From Pseudomonas morbosilactucae (GTDB lineage: Bacteria > Pseudomonadota > Gammaproteobacteria > Pseudomonadales > Pseudomonadaceae), in NCBI RefSeq assembly GCF_023241715.1, contig NZ_JALQCW010000065.1, positions 154,511 through 218,510 on the forward strand: 64,000 nucleotides of DNA, given 5' to 3'. Shown here in pieces: positions 45,675-55,360 of this stretch. Position 1 is the stretch's first letter, and every line of letters starts with the position of its first letter. A program made the translations under genes and the position numbers. A model generated the notes under the pieces. That model searched no databases and was not told where the DNA came from. It saw only the letters and a program-made list of their open reading frames with translations.

Positions 45675-46735
45675 CGGCTGGCGTGCTGCCCCAAGGCCCA
45701 CTGCACGTGCTCGCGCACCAGTTCTGACGGGTGGTCCTGGCGGGCCTTGAGGGCTTCGAGCACGGGGATGCTCGAGGGCGCATTGCCCAGGCCCACCGCC
45801 AGGTTGCGCAGCCAGCGCTCGTAGCCGGCGCGGCGCAGGGGCGAGCCTTCGGTGCTGCTGAGGAAGGTGTCTTCATCCCACAGGAACAGCTCGGCCAATT
45901 CGGCATTGTCCAGGTTGTGCCGGGGCTTGAAGTCGCTTTCGCCGGACGGCCGGGCGAAACGGTTCCAGGGGCAGACGATCTGGCAGTCATCGCAGCCGAA
46001 CACGCGGTTGCCGATCAGCGGGCGCAAGTCCTCGGGAATCGCGCTTTTCAGTTCGATGGTCAGGTAGGAAATGCAGCGTCGGGCATCCAGCACATAGGGG
46101 CCGACAAACGCGTTGGTGGGGCAGATGTCGAGGCAGGCGGTGCAGCGCCCGCAGTGCTCCGTGGCGTGGGGCGCATCCACCGGCAGCGGCAGGTCGACGA
46201 ACAGTTCGCTCAGAAAGAAGTAACTGCCGGCCTTGCGGTTGAGCACCAGGGTGTTCTTGCCGATCCAGCCCAGCCCGGCCTGTTCGGCGATGGCTTTTTC
46301 CAGGACCGGGGCACTGTCGACAAAGGCGCGGTAGCCGAACGGCCCGATGGCCTGCTGAATGCGTTCGGCCAGTTGCTGCACGCGTTTGCGGATCAGCTTG
46401 TGGTAGTCGCGCCCCAGGGCATAGCGCGAGACATAGGCTTTCTCGGGTTGGGCCAGGCGTTGCGCCATCTGGGTGTCGCCGGGCAGGTAGTCCATGCGCA
46501 GCGACACCACGCGCAAGGTGCCAGGCACCAGTTGGTCCGGGTGGGAGCGTTTGCTGCCGTGGGCGCCCATGTACTCCATCTCGCCGTGGTAGCCGGCAGC
46601 CAGCCAGCGCTCCAGGTGCTGCTCATGCTCGGCCAGGTCCAGGCCGCTGATGCCGACTTGCTGAAAGCCCAGCTCGCGGCCCCAGTCCTTGATCGATTGG
46701 GCGAGGGCAGGGAGATCGGTGGTAATAGCGGGCAT
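45656..46735 (-). CDS. queG: Epoxyqueuosine reductase
   Basis: The product is 359 residues from ATG 46735; the frame to 46816 would enter the divergent promoter. Two [4Fe-4S] motifs are visible: HCGRCTACLDICPTNAF and CDDCQIVCPWNRF. GWIGKNTLVLN is the conserved cobalamin-site loop. It completes queuosine in the tRNA wobble position. It is divergent from nnrD, and the same neighbours (yjeS/yjeF) occur in E. coli. A TATAAT at 46765-46770 in the 63-base gap is a candidate -10 for nnrD. Confidence 0.95.
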   Translation of the reverse strand: MPAITTDLPALAQSIKDWGRELGFQQVGISGLDLAEHEQHLERWLAAGYHGEMEYMGAHGSKRSHPDQLVPGTLRVVSLRMDYLPGDTQMAQRLAQPEKAYVSRYALGRDYHKLIRKRVQQLAERIQQAIGPFGYRAFVDSAPVLEKAIAEQAGLGWIGKNTLVLNRKAGSYFFLSELFVDLPLPVDAPHATEHCGRCTACLDICPTNAFVGPYVLDARRCISYLTIELKSAIPEDLRPLIGNRVFGCDDCQIVCPWNRFARPSGESDFKPRHNLDNAELAELFLWDEDTFLSSTEGSPLRRAGYERWLRNLAVGLGNAPSSIPVLEALKARQDHPSELVREHVQWALGQHASRQCSSL

Positions 46736-46798
46736 GAGGCGAGAGAAACCGGGGCTGAGGTGCGTATAATTCTGCCAGACATCGGAGCCCGAAGACGC

Positions 46799-47659
46799 AT
46801 GCCGCAGACAAATCACCCATTACCCGACGTTCAGTCACTGTTGGCTGAGCAGTTGCCGCGATTGAACGCCCGTTCCCTGGACGCCCATAAAGGTCAGTTC
46901 GGCCATGTGCTGGTGATCGGTGGCGACCATGGTTTCGGCGGTGCCGCGTTGTTGAGCGCGCAAAGCGCCCTGCGCAGTGGCGCCGGCCTGGTGTCGCTGG
47001 CCACTCGCAGCGAGCACGTACCGGCGGCCCTGGCGCGCTTGCCGGAAGTCATGACCCTGGGCACGCACTCAGCCAACCAGTTGATGGGGCTGCTGGTGCA
47101 GGCTTCGGTCCTGGTGGTGGGCCCCGGCCTGGGGCAGGGCGCCTGGGGGCGCAGCTTATTGTCCGCCGCGGCCAGTGCCCACCTGCCGCAGGTCTGGGAT
47201 GCCGATGCGTTGAATCTGTTGTCCAACGGCGGCTTGCTGTTGCCGGCCGACAGCGTGATCACGCCTCATCCCGGGGAAGCGGCGCGGCTGTTGGGGGTGA
47301 GCGCGGCCCAGGTGCAGGCGGATCGTCCTGCCGCAGCCCGGGCTTTGAGCAAAAAATATACAGCGGTGGTGGTGCTCAAGGGCGCTGGTAGCCTGATTGC
47401 TAGCCCGGAGGGGAACCTGGTCCGTTGCGATCAGGGGCATCCGGCAATGGCCACCGCGGGGTTGGGGGATGTGCTGGCCGGTCTGCTGGGGGCGTTGCTG
47501 GCCCAGGGCTTGCCGGCGTTCGAAGCCGCTTGCCTGGCGGTGTGGCTGCATGCCACGGCCGGCGAGCGTCAAGGCGCCCAAGGGCGCGGGTTGGCGGCCA
47601 GTGATCTGATCCCGGCCATTCGTCAGTTGTTGGAGGAGCAGTCACCGTGTCTGAAGTAA
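46799..47659 (+). CDS. nnrD: ADP-dependent NAD(P)H-hydrate dehydratase, single-domain
   Basis: The product is 286 residues from ATG 46799, with GGAG at 46784. It is the C-terminal (carbohydrate-kinase-like) half of E. coli YjeF: VIGGDHGFGGAALL, VVGPGLGQG, TPHPGEAARLLG and GLGDVLAG motifs are all present. It repairs hydrated NAD(P)H with ADP. The N-terminal epimerase domain of the E. coli fusion is absent, so the epimerase must be encoded elsewhere or be missing. A longer frame on this strand upstream to 45731 runs antisense through queG and is a shadow. It overlaps tsaE by 13 bases. Confidence 0.92.
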   Translation: MPQTNHPLPDVQSLLAEQLPRLNARSLDAHKGQFGHVLVIGGDHGFGGAALLSAQSALRSGAGLVSLATRSEHVPAALARLPEVMTLGTHSANQLMGLLVQASVLVVGPGLGQGAWGRSLLSAAASAHLPQVWDADALNLLSNGGLLLPADSVITPHPGEAARLLGVSAAQVQADRPAAARALSKKYTAVVVLKGAGSLIASPEGNLVRCDQGHPAMATAGLGDVLAGLLGALLAQGLPAFEAACLAVWLHATAGERQGAQGRGLAASDLIPAIRQLLEEQSPCLK

Positions 47660-48117
47660 CCCTGTATCTGGCCGATGAAGAGGCCATGGTCGCGTTTGGT
47701 GCACAGATTGCGCGGGCGACCCAAGGCGTTGGGGTGATCTTTCTTGAAGGTGACCTGGGCGCGGGTAAAACCACCTTGTCGCGCGGCATCATCCGCGGGC
47801 TGGGGCATGTGGGGGCGGTGAAGAGCCCGACCTTCACCCTGGTGGAGCCTTATGAGATCGGTGAGGTGCGGGCTTTTCACTTCGACCTGTACCGCTTGGT
47901 CGACCCGGAGGAGCTGGAGTTCCTGGGCATCCGTGACTACTTCGAGGGCGATGCTTTGTGCCTGCTGGAGTGGCCTCAACGTGGTGCAGGCTTTTTGCCA
48001 AAGCCGGACCTGACCATTACCATTAGCCCGCATAACAACGGGCGCTCTGTGCATCTGTTATCACAAGGCTCGCGTGGCGAGTCCTGGTGTGCCGCTTTGG
48101 CGTTGGAATTCAAATAA
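47647..48117 (+). CDS. tsaE: tRNA threonylcarbamoyladenosine biosynthesis ATPase TsaE
   Basis: The product is 156 residues from a GTG at 47647 inside the nnrD end. Walker A is GDLGAGKTTL (about residue 35). SPTFTLVEPYE and FHFDLYRL are family motifs, followed by the LLEWPQRG segment. It drives the TsaBD step of t6A formation at position 37 of ANN-decoding tRNAs. It precedes amiB as in E. coli. Confidence 0.95.
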   Translation: MSEVTLYLADEEAMVAFGAQIARATQGVGVIFLEGDLGAGKTTLSRGIIRGLGHVGAVKSPTFTLVEPYEIGEVRAFHFDLYRLVDPEELEFLGIRDYFEGDALCLLEWPQRGAGFLPKPDLTITISPHNNGRSVHLLSQGSRGESWCAALALEFK

Positions 48118-48120
48118 ATT

Positions 48121-49545
48121 ATGGGGTTAGGTATGCGCATTCGCGCGATGGTCGCTGTCGTAGGACTCTTGCTTACGGCATTGGCCGTCGAGGCTGTGGC
48201 CGCAACACAGGTTCGCAGCGTTCGGCTGTGGCGGGCACCGGATAACACGCGACTGGTGTTCGACCTGACCGGCCCGGTGCAACACAGTGTCTTCACCCTC
48301 TCGGCCCCCGATCGCCTGGTGATCGATATCAATGGCGCAACCTTGGGCGGCCCATTGAACATCGCCACGGCCAATACGCCGATCTCTGCCATGCGTTCAG
48401 CGCAGCGTACGCCGACCGACCTGCGGGTGGTCATCGACCTGAAAAAGGCCGTCACCCCGAAGAGCTTCACCCTGGCACCCAATGCCCAGTACGGTAACCG
48501 TCTGGTGGTCGATCTGTTCGATAACCCGGCCGATGCCGCGCCGACACCGCCGCCGACCAATGTCGCGACGGTTCCGGCCGTTCCGGTGACACCGGTCGAA
48601 CCGGCGATCAAGCTGCCGCCGGCACCGGCGGGCAAACGCGACATTATCGTGGTAATCGACGCCGGGCACGGTGGCGAAGACCCGGGTGCTTCCGGTTCCC
48701 GCGGTCAGCATGAGAAAGACGTGGTGCTGGCCATCGCCCGTGAACTGCAGCGCCAGATCAATGGCCTCAAGGGCTTCCGCGCCGAATTGACCCGCACCGG
48801 CGACTATTTCATTCCGTTGCGCGGTCGTACCGAAATCGCCCGCAAGAAGGGCGCTGACCTGTTCGTCTCGATCCATGCTGACGCAGCGCCTTCGAAAGCC
48901 GCCTTTGGGGCGTCCGTATTTGCCTTGTCCGAGCGTGGGGCTACGTCTGAAACCGCCCGTTGGCTGGCGGACAGTGAAAACCGTTCTGACTTGATCGGCG
49001 GTGCTGGTAACGTCAGCCTCGATGACAAAGACCGCATGCTGGCCGGGGTTCTGCTGGACCTGTCGATGACCGCGTCCCTGACCTCCAGCCTGAATGTGGG
49101 CCAGAAGGTCCTGAGCAACATCGGTCGGGTCACGCCGCTGCATAAGCAGCGTGTGGAGCAGGCCGGGTTCATGGTGCTGAAGTCGCCGGATATTCCGTCG
49201 ATCCTGGTGGAAACCGGGTTTATCTCCAACGCCAACGAGGCCAACAAGCTGGCCACCGCCAGTCACCAGCAGGCGTTGGCGCGCTCCATCAGCAGCGGCG
49301 TGCGTCAGTTCTTCCAGCAGAACCCGCCGCCGGGAACTTACATTGCCTGGCTGCGCGACTCCGGGAAGATTGCCCAAGGGCCGCGTGATCACCGGGTCAG
49401 CCCGGGGGAAACCCTGGCCATGCTGGCTGTGCGCTACCAAGTGTCGGCCGCGACCTTGCGCAGTGCCAACAACCTGAAGACCGATGAGCTGAAAGTGGGC
49501 CAGACCCTGACCATTCCAGGCACTGAATTGGCGGCCAAGGAATGA
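48121..49545 (+). CDS. amiB: N-acetylmuramoyl-L-alanine amidase AmiB
   Basis: The product is 474 residues from ATG 48121, three bases after the tsaE stop. ATG 48133 is an alternative with GGGG six bases before it, giving 470 residues. The signal peptide ends about VEAVAA. An AMIN domain (about 25-130) precedes an Ala/Pro linker and the Amidase_3 domain with VIDAGHGGEDPGASG, SIHADA and VETGFISN metal and catalytic residues. A C-terminal LysM (HRVSPGETLAMLAVRYQVS) binds peptidoglycan. It splits septal wall during division. It overlaps mutL by 4 bases (ATGA). Confidence 0.95.
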   Translation: MGLGMRIRAMVAVVGLLLTALAVEAVAATQVRSVRLWRAPDNTRLVFDLTGPVQHSVFTLSAPDRLVIDINGATLGGPLNIATANTPISAMRSAQRTPTDLRVVIDLKKAVTPKSFTLAPNAQYGNRLVVDLFDNPADAAPTPPPTNVATVPAVPVTPVEPAIKLPPAPAGKRDIIVVIDAGHGGEDPGASGSRGQHEKDVVLAIARELQRQINGLKGFRAELTRTGDYFIPLRGRTEIARKKGADLFVSIHADAAPSKAAFGASVFALSERGATSETARWLADSENRSDLIGGAGNVSLDDKDRMLAGVLLDLSMTASLTSSLNVGQKVLSNIGRVTPLHKQRVEQAGFMVLKSPDIPSILVETGFISNANEANKLATASHQQALARSISSGVRQFFQQNPPPGTYIAWLRDSGKIAQGPRDHRVSPGETLAMLAVRYQVSAATLRSANNLKTDELKVGQTLTIPGTELAAKE

Positions 49546-51452
49546 GTGAGCCGCTGAACAGCAGTGCGCGCATCGAATTGCTCAGCCCGCGCCTGGCCAA
49601 CCAGATCGCCGCAGGCGAGGTGGTTGAGCGCCCGGCGTCGGTGATCAAGGAGCTTCTGGAGAACAGCCTCGACTCGGGCGCTAGGCGGATCGATGTGGAT
49701 GTGGAGCAGGCAGGGGTCAAACTGCTGCGGGTTCGCGATGACGGCAGCGGGATTTCCTCCGACGACCTGCCCCTGGCCCTGGCGCGCCATGCCACCAGCA
49801 AGATCCGTGATCTGGAAGACCTGGAGCGGGTGATGAGCCTGGGCTTTCGTGGTGAGGCCCTGGCGTCCATCAGTTCCGTAGCACGCTTGACCCTGACCTC
49901 GCGCACCCGTGACGCCGACCAGGCCTGGCAGGTGGAAACCGAAGGCCGTGACATGGCGCCGCGGGTCCAGCCGGCGGCCCACCCGGTCGGCACCTCGGTG
50001 GAAGTGCGCGATCTGTTCTTCAATACCCCGGCCCGGCGCAAGTTTCTCAAGGCCGAGAAAACCGAATTCGATCACCTGCAAGAAGTCATCAAGCGCCTGG
50101 CCCTGGCCCGTTTCGATGTGGCGTTCCATCTGCGGCACAACGGCAAAAGTGTGCTCAGCCTGCACGAAGCCAACGACGATGCAGCCCGCGCCCGGCGCGT
50201 GGCGGCAATATGCGGCGCGGGTTTCCTGGAGCAGGCGCTACCCATCGAGGTCGAGCGCAACGGGTTGCACCTGTGGGGCTGGGTGGGCCTGCCGACCTTT
50301 TCCCGCAGCCAGGCAGACCTGCAGTACTTCTTCGTCAACGGCCGCGCCGTGCGCGACAAACTGGTCGCCCACGCGGTGCGCCAGGCTTATCGCGACGTAC
50401 TGTTCAACGGCCGGCACCCGACGTTCGTGCTGTTTTTCGAAGTGGACCCGGCGGTGGTCGACGTCAACGTGCACCCGACCAAGCACGAAGTGCGCTTCCG
50501 TGATGGGCGCATGGTGCACGACTTTCTTTACGGCACCCTGCACCGAGCCCTGGGCGACGTGCGTCCGGAGGATCATCTGGCGGCGCCGGCGGCTGTCGCT
50601 GGCATGGTACGGCCAACGGGGATTGAAGCCGGCGAGTTCGGCCCGCAGGGTGAAATGCGCCTGGCGGCCAATTTGGCGTTGGAGCAGCCACAGGCCCAGC
50701 CGTCCATGACTACGCCGGGTTCGGGTGCCGGGGCGGGGTATCAATACCAATATACGCCGCGGCCGCAGCCGACCTTACCGGCGGCGGAAGCCCAAAGCGC
50801 CTATCGCGAGTTTTTCGCGCCGCTGCCGGGTGCGCCGTCGGTGTCGTTGCCGGACGGCCAGGGGGATATCCCGCCGTTGGGTTACGCCCTGGCCCAGCTC
50901 AAGGGGATCTACATTCTCTCGGAGAATGCCCAGGGCCTGGTGCTAGTGGACATGCATGCGGCCCACGAGCGGATCATGTACGAACGGCTCAAGGTGGCCA
51001 TGGCCAGCGAAGGTCTGAGCGGCCAGCCGCTGCTGGTACCGGAGTCGATCGCGGTCAGCCAGCGCGAGGCGGATTGTGCAGAAGAGCACGTCAGTTGGTT
51101 CCAGCGCCTGGGCTTCGAGCTGCAGCGTTTGGGCCCGGAGACCCTGGCCATCCGACAGATCCCGGCCTTGCTCAAGCAGGCTGAGGCCAATCGCTTGGTG
51201 CACGACGTGTTGGCGGACCTCATGGAATACGGCACCAGTGACCGCATTCAGGCCCACCTCAACGAGTTGCTGGGCACCATGGCCTGCCACGGCGCCATTC
51301 GCGCCAACCGGCGCCTGGCGTTGCCGGAAATGAACGGGCTGCTGCGGGATATGGAAAACACCGAGCGCAGCGGCCAATGCAACCATGGCCGGCCGACCTG
51401 GACCCAACTGGGCCTGGACGATCTGGACAAACTCTTTTTGCGCGGTCGTTGA
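49542..51452 (+). CDS. mutL: DNA mismatch repair protein MutL
   Basis: The product is 636 residues. The N-terminal GHKL ATPase has ELLENSLDSGARRID, DDGSGIS and SLGFRGEALASISS. The linker (about 345-440) is Pro/Gln-rich. The C-terminal dimer domain has DMHAAHERIMYERL, which fits the endonuclease pattern D-x-H-A-x2-E-x4-E. This agrees with Pseudomonas lacking MutH and using MutL to nick. A late CNHGRPT segment completes the metal site. Stop and miaA start overlap as TGATG. Confidence 0.96.
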   Translation: MSEPLNSSARIELLSPRLANQIAAGEVVERPASVIKELLENSLDSGARRIDVDVEQAGVKLLRVRDDGSGISSDDLPLALARHATSKIRDLEDLERVMSLGFRGEALASISSVARLTLTSRTRDADQAWQVETEGRDMAPRVQPAAHPVGTSVEVRDLFFNTPARRKFLKAEKTEFDHLQEVIKRLALARFDVAFHLRHNGKSVLSLHEANDDAARARRVAAICGAGFLEQALPIEVERNGLHLWGWVGLPTFSRSQADLQYFFVNGRAVRDKLVAHAVRQAYRDVLFNGRHPTFVLFFEVDPAVVDVNVHPTKHEVRFRDGRMVHDFLYGTLHRALGDVRPEDHLAAPAAVAGMVRPTGIEAGEFGPQGEMRLAANLALEQPQAQPSMTTPGSGAGAGYQYQYTPRPQPTLPAAEAQSAYREFFAPLPGAPSVSLPDGQGDIPPLGYALAQLKGIYILSENAQGLVLVDMHAAHERIMYERLKVAMASEGLSGQPLLVPESIAVSQREADCAEEHVSWFQRLGFELQRLGPETLAIRQIPALLKQAEANRLVHDVLADLMEYGTSDRIQAHLNELLGTMACHGAIRANRRLALPEMNGLLRDMENTERSGQCNHGRPTWTQLGLDDLDKLFLRGR

Positions 51453-52423
51453 TGAGCCAGCTTCCTCCAGCGATTTTTCTGATGGGCCCGACCGCTGCGG
51501 GCAAAACCGATCTGGCCATTGAGCTGACCAAGGTCCTGCCCTGCGAGTTGATCAGTGTCGACTCGGCGCTGGTGTATCGCGGCATGGACATTGGTACCGC
51601 CAAGCCCTCCAAGGCGCTGCTGGCGGAGTTTCCCCATCGGCTGATCGATATTCTCGACCCGGCCCAGAGTTACTCCGCCGCAGACTTTCGCACTGATGCT
51701 TTGGCGGCCATGGCCGATATCACGGCGCGGGGCAAGATCCCGCTACTGGTGGGCGGCACCATGCTCTATTACAAGGCGCTGCTCGAGGGGCTGGCCGATA
51801 TGCCGCCAGCCGATCCTCAGGTGCGCGCCGAGCTGGAGGACGAGGCCGCGCGACTGGGTTGGCAGGCGTTGCACGATCAATTGGCGGCAATCGACCCAGA
51901 GTCGGCGGCCAGGATCCATCCCAATGATCCGCAACGTCTGAGCAGGGCCCTGGAAGTTTACCGGGTCAGCGGTCAGACAATGACGGCTCACCGCCAGCGA
52001 CAATCTGCGCAAAGTACTGAAGCAGGCGCATCGGGACAGGGTCAATTGCCCTATACTGTCGCGAACTTGGCCATCGCTCCGGCGAATCGGCAGGTACTGC
52101 ATGAGCGCATTGCACAAAGATTCACGCAAATGTTGGAACAGGGGTTCATCGACGAGGTCGTAGCTCTGCGTTCGAGAAGTGACCTGCATGCCGGGTTGCC
52201 GTCTATACGAGCAGTAGGTTACAGGCAGGTCTGGGATCATCTGGATGGCAAGCTGACGTCAGCCGAGATGCAGGAGCGGGGGATCATTGCCACGCGCCAA
52301 TTGGCGAAACGCCAGTTCACCTGGTTGCGCAGTTGGGCTGATCTGCATTGGCTGGACAGCCTGGATTGCGACAATCTGCCACGCGCCTTGAAATACTTGG
52401 GATCGGTCTCCATATTGAGCTGA
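51452..52423 (+). CDS. miaA: tRNA dimethylallyltransferase
   Basis: The product is 323 residues from ATG 51452. The P-loop is MGPTAAGKTDLA. DSALVYRGMDIGTAKPS and LVGGTMLYYKALLEGL are the family motifs. It adds a dimethylallyl group to A37 of tRNAs reading UNN codons. It is translationally coupled to mutL. The 94-base AT-rich gap before hfq may carry an hfq promoter. A 5-bp palindrome with a T-run at about 52459-52476 could partly terminate. Confidence 0.96.
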   Translation: MSQLPPAIFLMGPTAAGKTDLAIELTKVLPCELISVDSALVYRGMDIGTAKPSKALLAEFPHRLIDILDPAQSYSAADFRTDALAAMADITARGKIPLLVGGTMLYYKALLEGLADMPPADPQVRAELEDEAARLGWQALHDQLAAIDPESAARIHPNDPQRLSRALEVYRVSGQTMTAHRQRQSAQSTEAGASGQGQLPYTVANLAIAPANRQVLHERIAQRFTQMLEQGFIDEVVALRSRSDLHAGLPSIRAVGYRQVWDHLDGKLTSAEMQERGIIATRQLAKRQFTWLRSWADLHWLDSLDCDNLPRALKYLGSVSILS

Positions 52424-52517
52424 GTCCCTGCAATTGCCGTCTATCCTTGGGGGTGTGACGGCTTAAGCCATCTGTTTTTCTAATTTTTTATTATTGATCC
52501 TTAAAGGAGTGCGGCAC

Positions 52518-52778
52518 ATGTCAAAAGGGCATTCGCTACAAGACCCTTACTTGAATACTTTGCGTAAAGAGAAAGTTGGGGTTTCCATCTATCTGGTCAA
52601 CGGGATCAAGCTGCAGGGTACGATCGAGTCCTTCGACCAGTTCGTTATCCTGTTGAAAAACACCGTCAGCCAGATGGTTTACAAGCACGCTATCTCGACA
52701 GTAGTTCCAGTTCGTCCAATTCGTCTGCCTAGCGCATCCGAATCCGAACAGGGTGACGCTGAGCCAGGTAACGCCTGA
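52518..52778 (+). CDS. hfq: RNA chaperone Hfq
   Basis: The product is 86 residues from ATG 52518, with AAGGAG before it. Sm1 (DPYLNTLRKEKVGVSIYLVNGIKLQG) and Sm2 (ISTVVPVRP) motifs are complete, with the key YKHA segment. The short acidic C-terminal tail (SESEQGDAEPGNA) is typical of pseudomonads. It forms a hexamer, helps sRNA pairing and acts with Crc. hflX starts 12 bases later. Confidence 0.98.
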   Translation: MSKGHSLQDPYLNTLRKEKVGVSIYLVNGIKLQGTIESFDQFVILLKNTVSQMVYKHAISTVVPVRPIRLPSASESEQGDAEPGNA

Positions 52779-52790
52779 TAGGAGTCTCCT

Positions 52791-54092
52791 TTGTTCTTTG
52801 AGCGCCACGGTGGTGGTGAACGGGCCATTCTCGTTCACTTGGATGGTCAGGACCCTGAGGCGCGCGAAGATCCGCAGGAGTTTCAGGAGCTGGCAAAATC
52901 GGCCGGCGCCGAGACCGTCGCGTTTGTAAACGTGCCGCGTCATCGGCCAACCGCCAAATACCTGGTTGGCAGCGGCAAGGTCGAAGAATTACGCGACCTG
53001 GTCAAAGCCGAACAGGTAGACCTGGTGATTTTCAATCACATCCTCACGCCCAGTCAGGAACGTAACCTCGAACGTGCTTTCGAGTGCCGCGTGATTGACC
53101 GCACGGGTCTGATTCTCGATATTTTCGCCCAACGCGCCCGTACCCATGAAGGCAAGCTCCAGGTCGAACTGGCTCAGCTTGAGCATATGAGTACCCGACT
53201 GGTTCGCGGCTGGACTCACCTTGAGCGGCAGAAAGGCGGTATCGGTCTGCGTGGCCCGGGTGAAACCCAGCTGGAAACCGACCGACGCCTTCTGCGGGTT
53301 CGCCTGCGGCAGATCAAGGGGCGCTTGGAGAAGGTCCGCAGTCAGCGCGAGCAGGCTCGTCGCGGCCGCAAGCGGGCTGATATTCCTTCTGTGTCCCTGG
53401 TGGGTTACACCAACGCCGGCAAGTCCACGCTGTTCAATGCGGTGACCGAGTCCGACGTATATGCCGCCGACCAATTGTTCGCCACCCTCGACCCCACTCT
53501 GCGTCGTCTGGAACTGGATGACCTGGGGCCGATCGTGCTGGCCGATACCGTGGGCTTTATCCGTCATTTGCCGCACAAACTGGTCGAGGCGTTTCGGGCT
53601 ACGCTCGAAGAGTCGAGCAATTCCGACCTGTTGCTGCATGTGATCGATGCCCATGAGTCTGAGCGCATGGCCCAGATCGAACAGGTCATGGTGGTGCTCG
53701 GAGAGATCGGGGCCCAAGACTTGCCGATCCTGGAGGTCTATAACAAACTCGATTTGCTCGAGGGCGTGGAGCCGCAGATTCAGCGTGATGCCGATGGCAA
53801 TCCGCAGCGCGTCTGGCTATCGGCTCAAGACGGTCGGGGTCTGGATTTACTCAAGCAAGCCATCGCCGAGTTGCTGGGCGATGATTTGTTCGTAGGCACC
53901 TTGCGCTTGCCTCAGCGTTTTGCTCGACTGCGTGCACAGTTCTTCGAGTTGGGCGCGGTGCAAAAGGAAGACCACGATGAAGAAGGCGTCAGCCTGCTTG
54001 CTGTTCGTTTGCCGCGAGTCGAGTTGAATCGACTGGTAAGTCGCGAAGGCATGCAGCCGCTGGAGTTCATCGAGCAACACACTTTGCAATAA
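52791..54092 (+). CDS. hflX: Ribosome-splitting GTPase HflX
   Basis: The product is 433 residues from a TTG at 52791, with AGGAG six bases before. The N-terminal HflX domain (HRPTAKYLVGSGKVEEL, FNHILTPSQERNLE) is followed by GGIGLRGPGETQLE. The GTPase domain from about residue 200 has GYTNAGKST, DTVGFIRHLP and NKLD. It rescues stalled ribosomes under stress. The Hfq-HflX-HflK-HflC order is conserved. Confidence 0.96.
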   Translation: MFFERHGGGERAILVHLDGQDPEAREDPQEFQELAKSAGAETVAFVNVPRHRPTAKYLVGSGKVEELRDLVKAEQVDLVIFNHILTPSQERNLERAFECRVIDRTGLILDIFAQRARTHEGKLQVELAQLEHMSTRLVRGWTHLERQKGGIGLRGPGETQLETDRRLLRVRLRQIKGRLEKVRSQREQARRGRKRADIPSVSLVGYTNAGKSTLFNAVTESDVYAADQLFATLDPTLRRLELDDLGPIVLADTVGFIRHLPHKLVEAFRATLEESSNSDLLLHVIDAHESERMAQIEQVMVVLGEIGAQDLPILEVYNKLDLLEGVEPQIQRDADGNPQRVWLSAQDGRGLDLLKQAIAELLGDDLFVGTLRLPQRFARLRAQFFELGAVQKEDHDEEGVSLLAVRLPRVELNRLVSREGMQPLEFIEQHTLQ

Positions 54093-54187
54093 AAGCCTGG
54101 GCAAGCGGTTGTGCCGCTGTAGCAGGCATTCTGTAGCATTGGTCGGCGCGCGTGGGTGCGTCTTTGCTTTATCAGATGGAGAGCGCT

Positions 54188-55360
54188 ATGGCTTGGAATG
54201 AGCCGGGTGGCAACTCGAATAATCAGGATCCTTGGGGTGGTAAGCGCCGTAATAACGGCGACCGCAAGGGGCCGCCAGATCTCGACGAGGCCTTCCGTAA
54301 GCTGCAGGAAGGCCTGAATGGGTTGTTCGGTGGTGGTAAAAAACGTGGTGATGACGGCGGTAGCTCCGGCAAGGGCGGTGGTTTCGGCTTGCTGGGCATC
54401 GGTCTTGTCGTGCTGGCGGCCGTGTGGCTGTACAGCGCGGTTTACGTCGTCGACGAGCAGGAGCAGGCCGTGGTGCTGCGCTTCGGCAAGTACTATGAAA
54501 CCGTCGGCCCGGGCCTGAACATCTACTTCCCGCCGATCGACAAGAAGTACATGGAGAACGTCACGCGTGAGCGTGCCTACACCAAGCAGGGCCAGATGCT
54601 GACCGAAGACGAGAACATCGTCGAAGTGCCGCTGACCGTGCAGTACAAGATCAGCAACCTGCAAGACTTCGTGTTGAACGTCGATCAGCCAGAAATCAGC
54701 CTGCAACATGCGACCGACAGCGCCTTGCGCCACGTCGTGGGCTCCACGGCGATGGACCAGGTGCTGACCGAAGGTCGTGAGTTGATGGCCAGCGAAATCA
54801 AGGAGCGTCTGCAACGCTTCCTCGATACCTATCGCACCGGTATCACCGTGACCCAGGTCAACGTACAGAGCGCGGCAGCCCCGCGTGAAGTGCAGGAGGC
54901 CTTCGACGATGTGATCCGTGCTCGTGAAGATGAGCAGCGTTCGCGCAACCAGGCTGAAACCTACGCCAACGGCGTCGTGCCGGAAGCGCGTGGCCAGGCC
55001 CAGCGCATCCTTGAGGATGCCAACGGTTATCGCGACGAAGTGGTTTCTCGGGCCAAGGGTGAAGCGGATCGCTTTACCAAGTTGGTAGCCGAATACCGCA
55101 AGGCACCTGAAGTGACCCGTGAGCGTCTGTACCTGGACACCATGCAGGAAGTCTTCAGCAACACCAGCAAAGTGCTGGTGACCGGCAACAAGGGCGGGCA
55201 GAACAACCTGCTTTACCTGCCGCTGGACAAAATGATCGACAGCGGTCGCGGCGGCAATGCTCCGGTAACGGGTGCGGCGTCTGCGGCTAGCAATGAAGTG
55301 AATGCACGTGCGGCGGCTGATTTGCAGCAACAGCAGACACGTTCTAGGGAGAGTCGCTGA
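54188..55360 (+). CDS. hflK: FtsH-modulating membrane protein HflK
   Basis: The product is 390 residues from ATG 54188, which has GGAG 7 bases before it; the ATG at 54176 is less well placed. A Gly/Asn-rich N-terminal tail (GGNSNNQDPWGGKRRNNGDR) is followed by one helix about residues 65-85. Then comes an SPFH/prohibitin domain with VVDEQEQAVVLRFGKY and a coiled coil. With HflC it forms a large cage around FtsH. TGATG overlap links it to hflC. Confidence 0.95.
   Translation: MAWNEPGGNSNNQDPWGGKRRNNGDRKGPPDLDEAFRKLQEGLNGLFGGGKKRGDDGGSSGKGGGFGLLGIGLVVLAAVWLYSAVYVVDEQEQAVVLRFGKYYETVGPGLNIYFPPIDKKYMENVTRERAYTKQGQMLTEDENIVEVPLTVQYKISNLQDFVLNVDQPEISLQHATDSALRHVVGSTAMDQVLTEGRELMASEIKERLQRFLDTYRTGITVTQVNVQSAAAPREVQEAFDDVIRAREDEQRSRNQAETYANGVVPEARGQAQRILEDANGYRDEVVSRAKGEADRFTKLVAEYRKAPEVTRERLYLDTMQEVFSNTSKVLVTGNKGGQNNLLYLPLDKMIDSGRGGNAPVTGAASAASNEVNARAAADLQQQQTRSRESR

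Noticed and set aside
45731..46798. Long + strand frame continuous with nnrD, giving a 642-residue product
   Set aside because: The extra part is antisense to queG, whose Fe-S motifs and length are clear. The composition is that of a reversed GC-rich gene, and nnrD has its own ATG and ribosome site at 46799.
54093..54187. Possible small gene or sRNA between hflX and hflK
   Set aside because: No convincing promoter, hairpin or start with ribosome site is visible in 95 bases.
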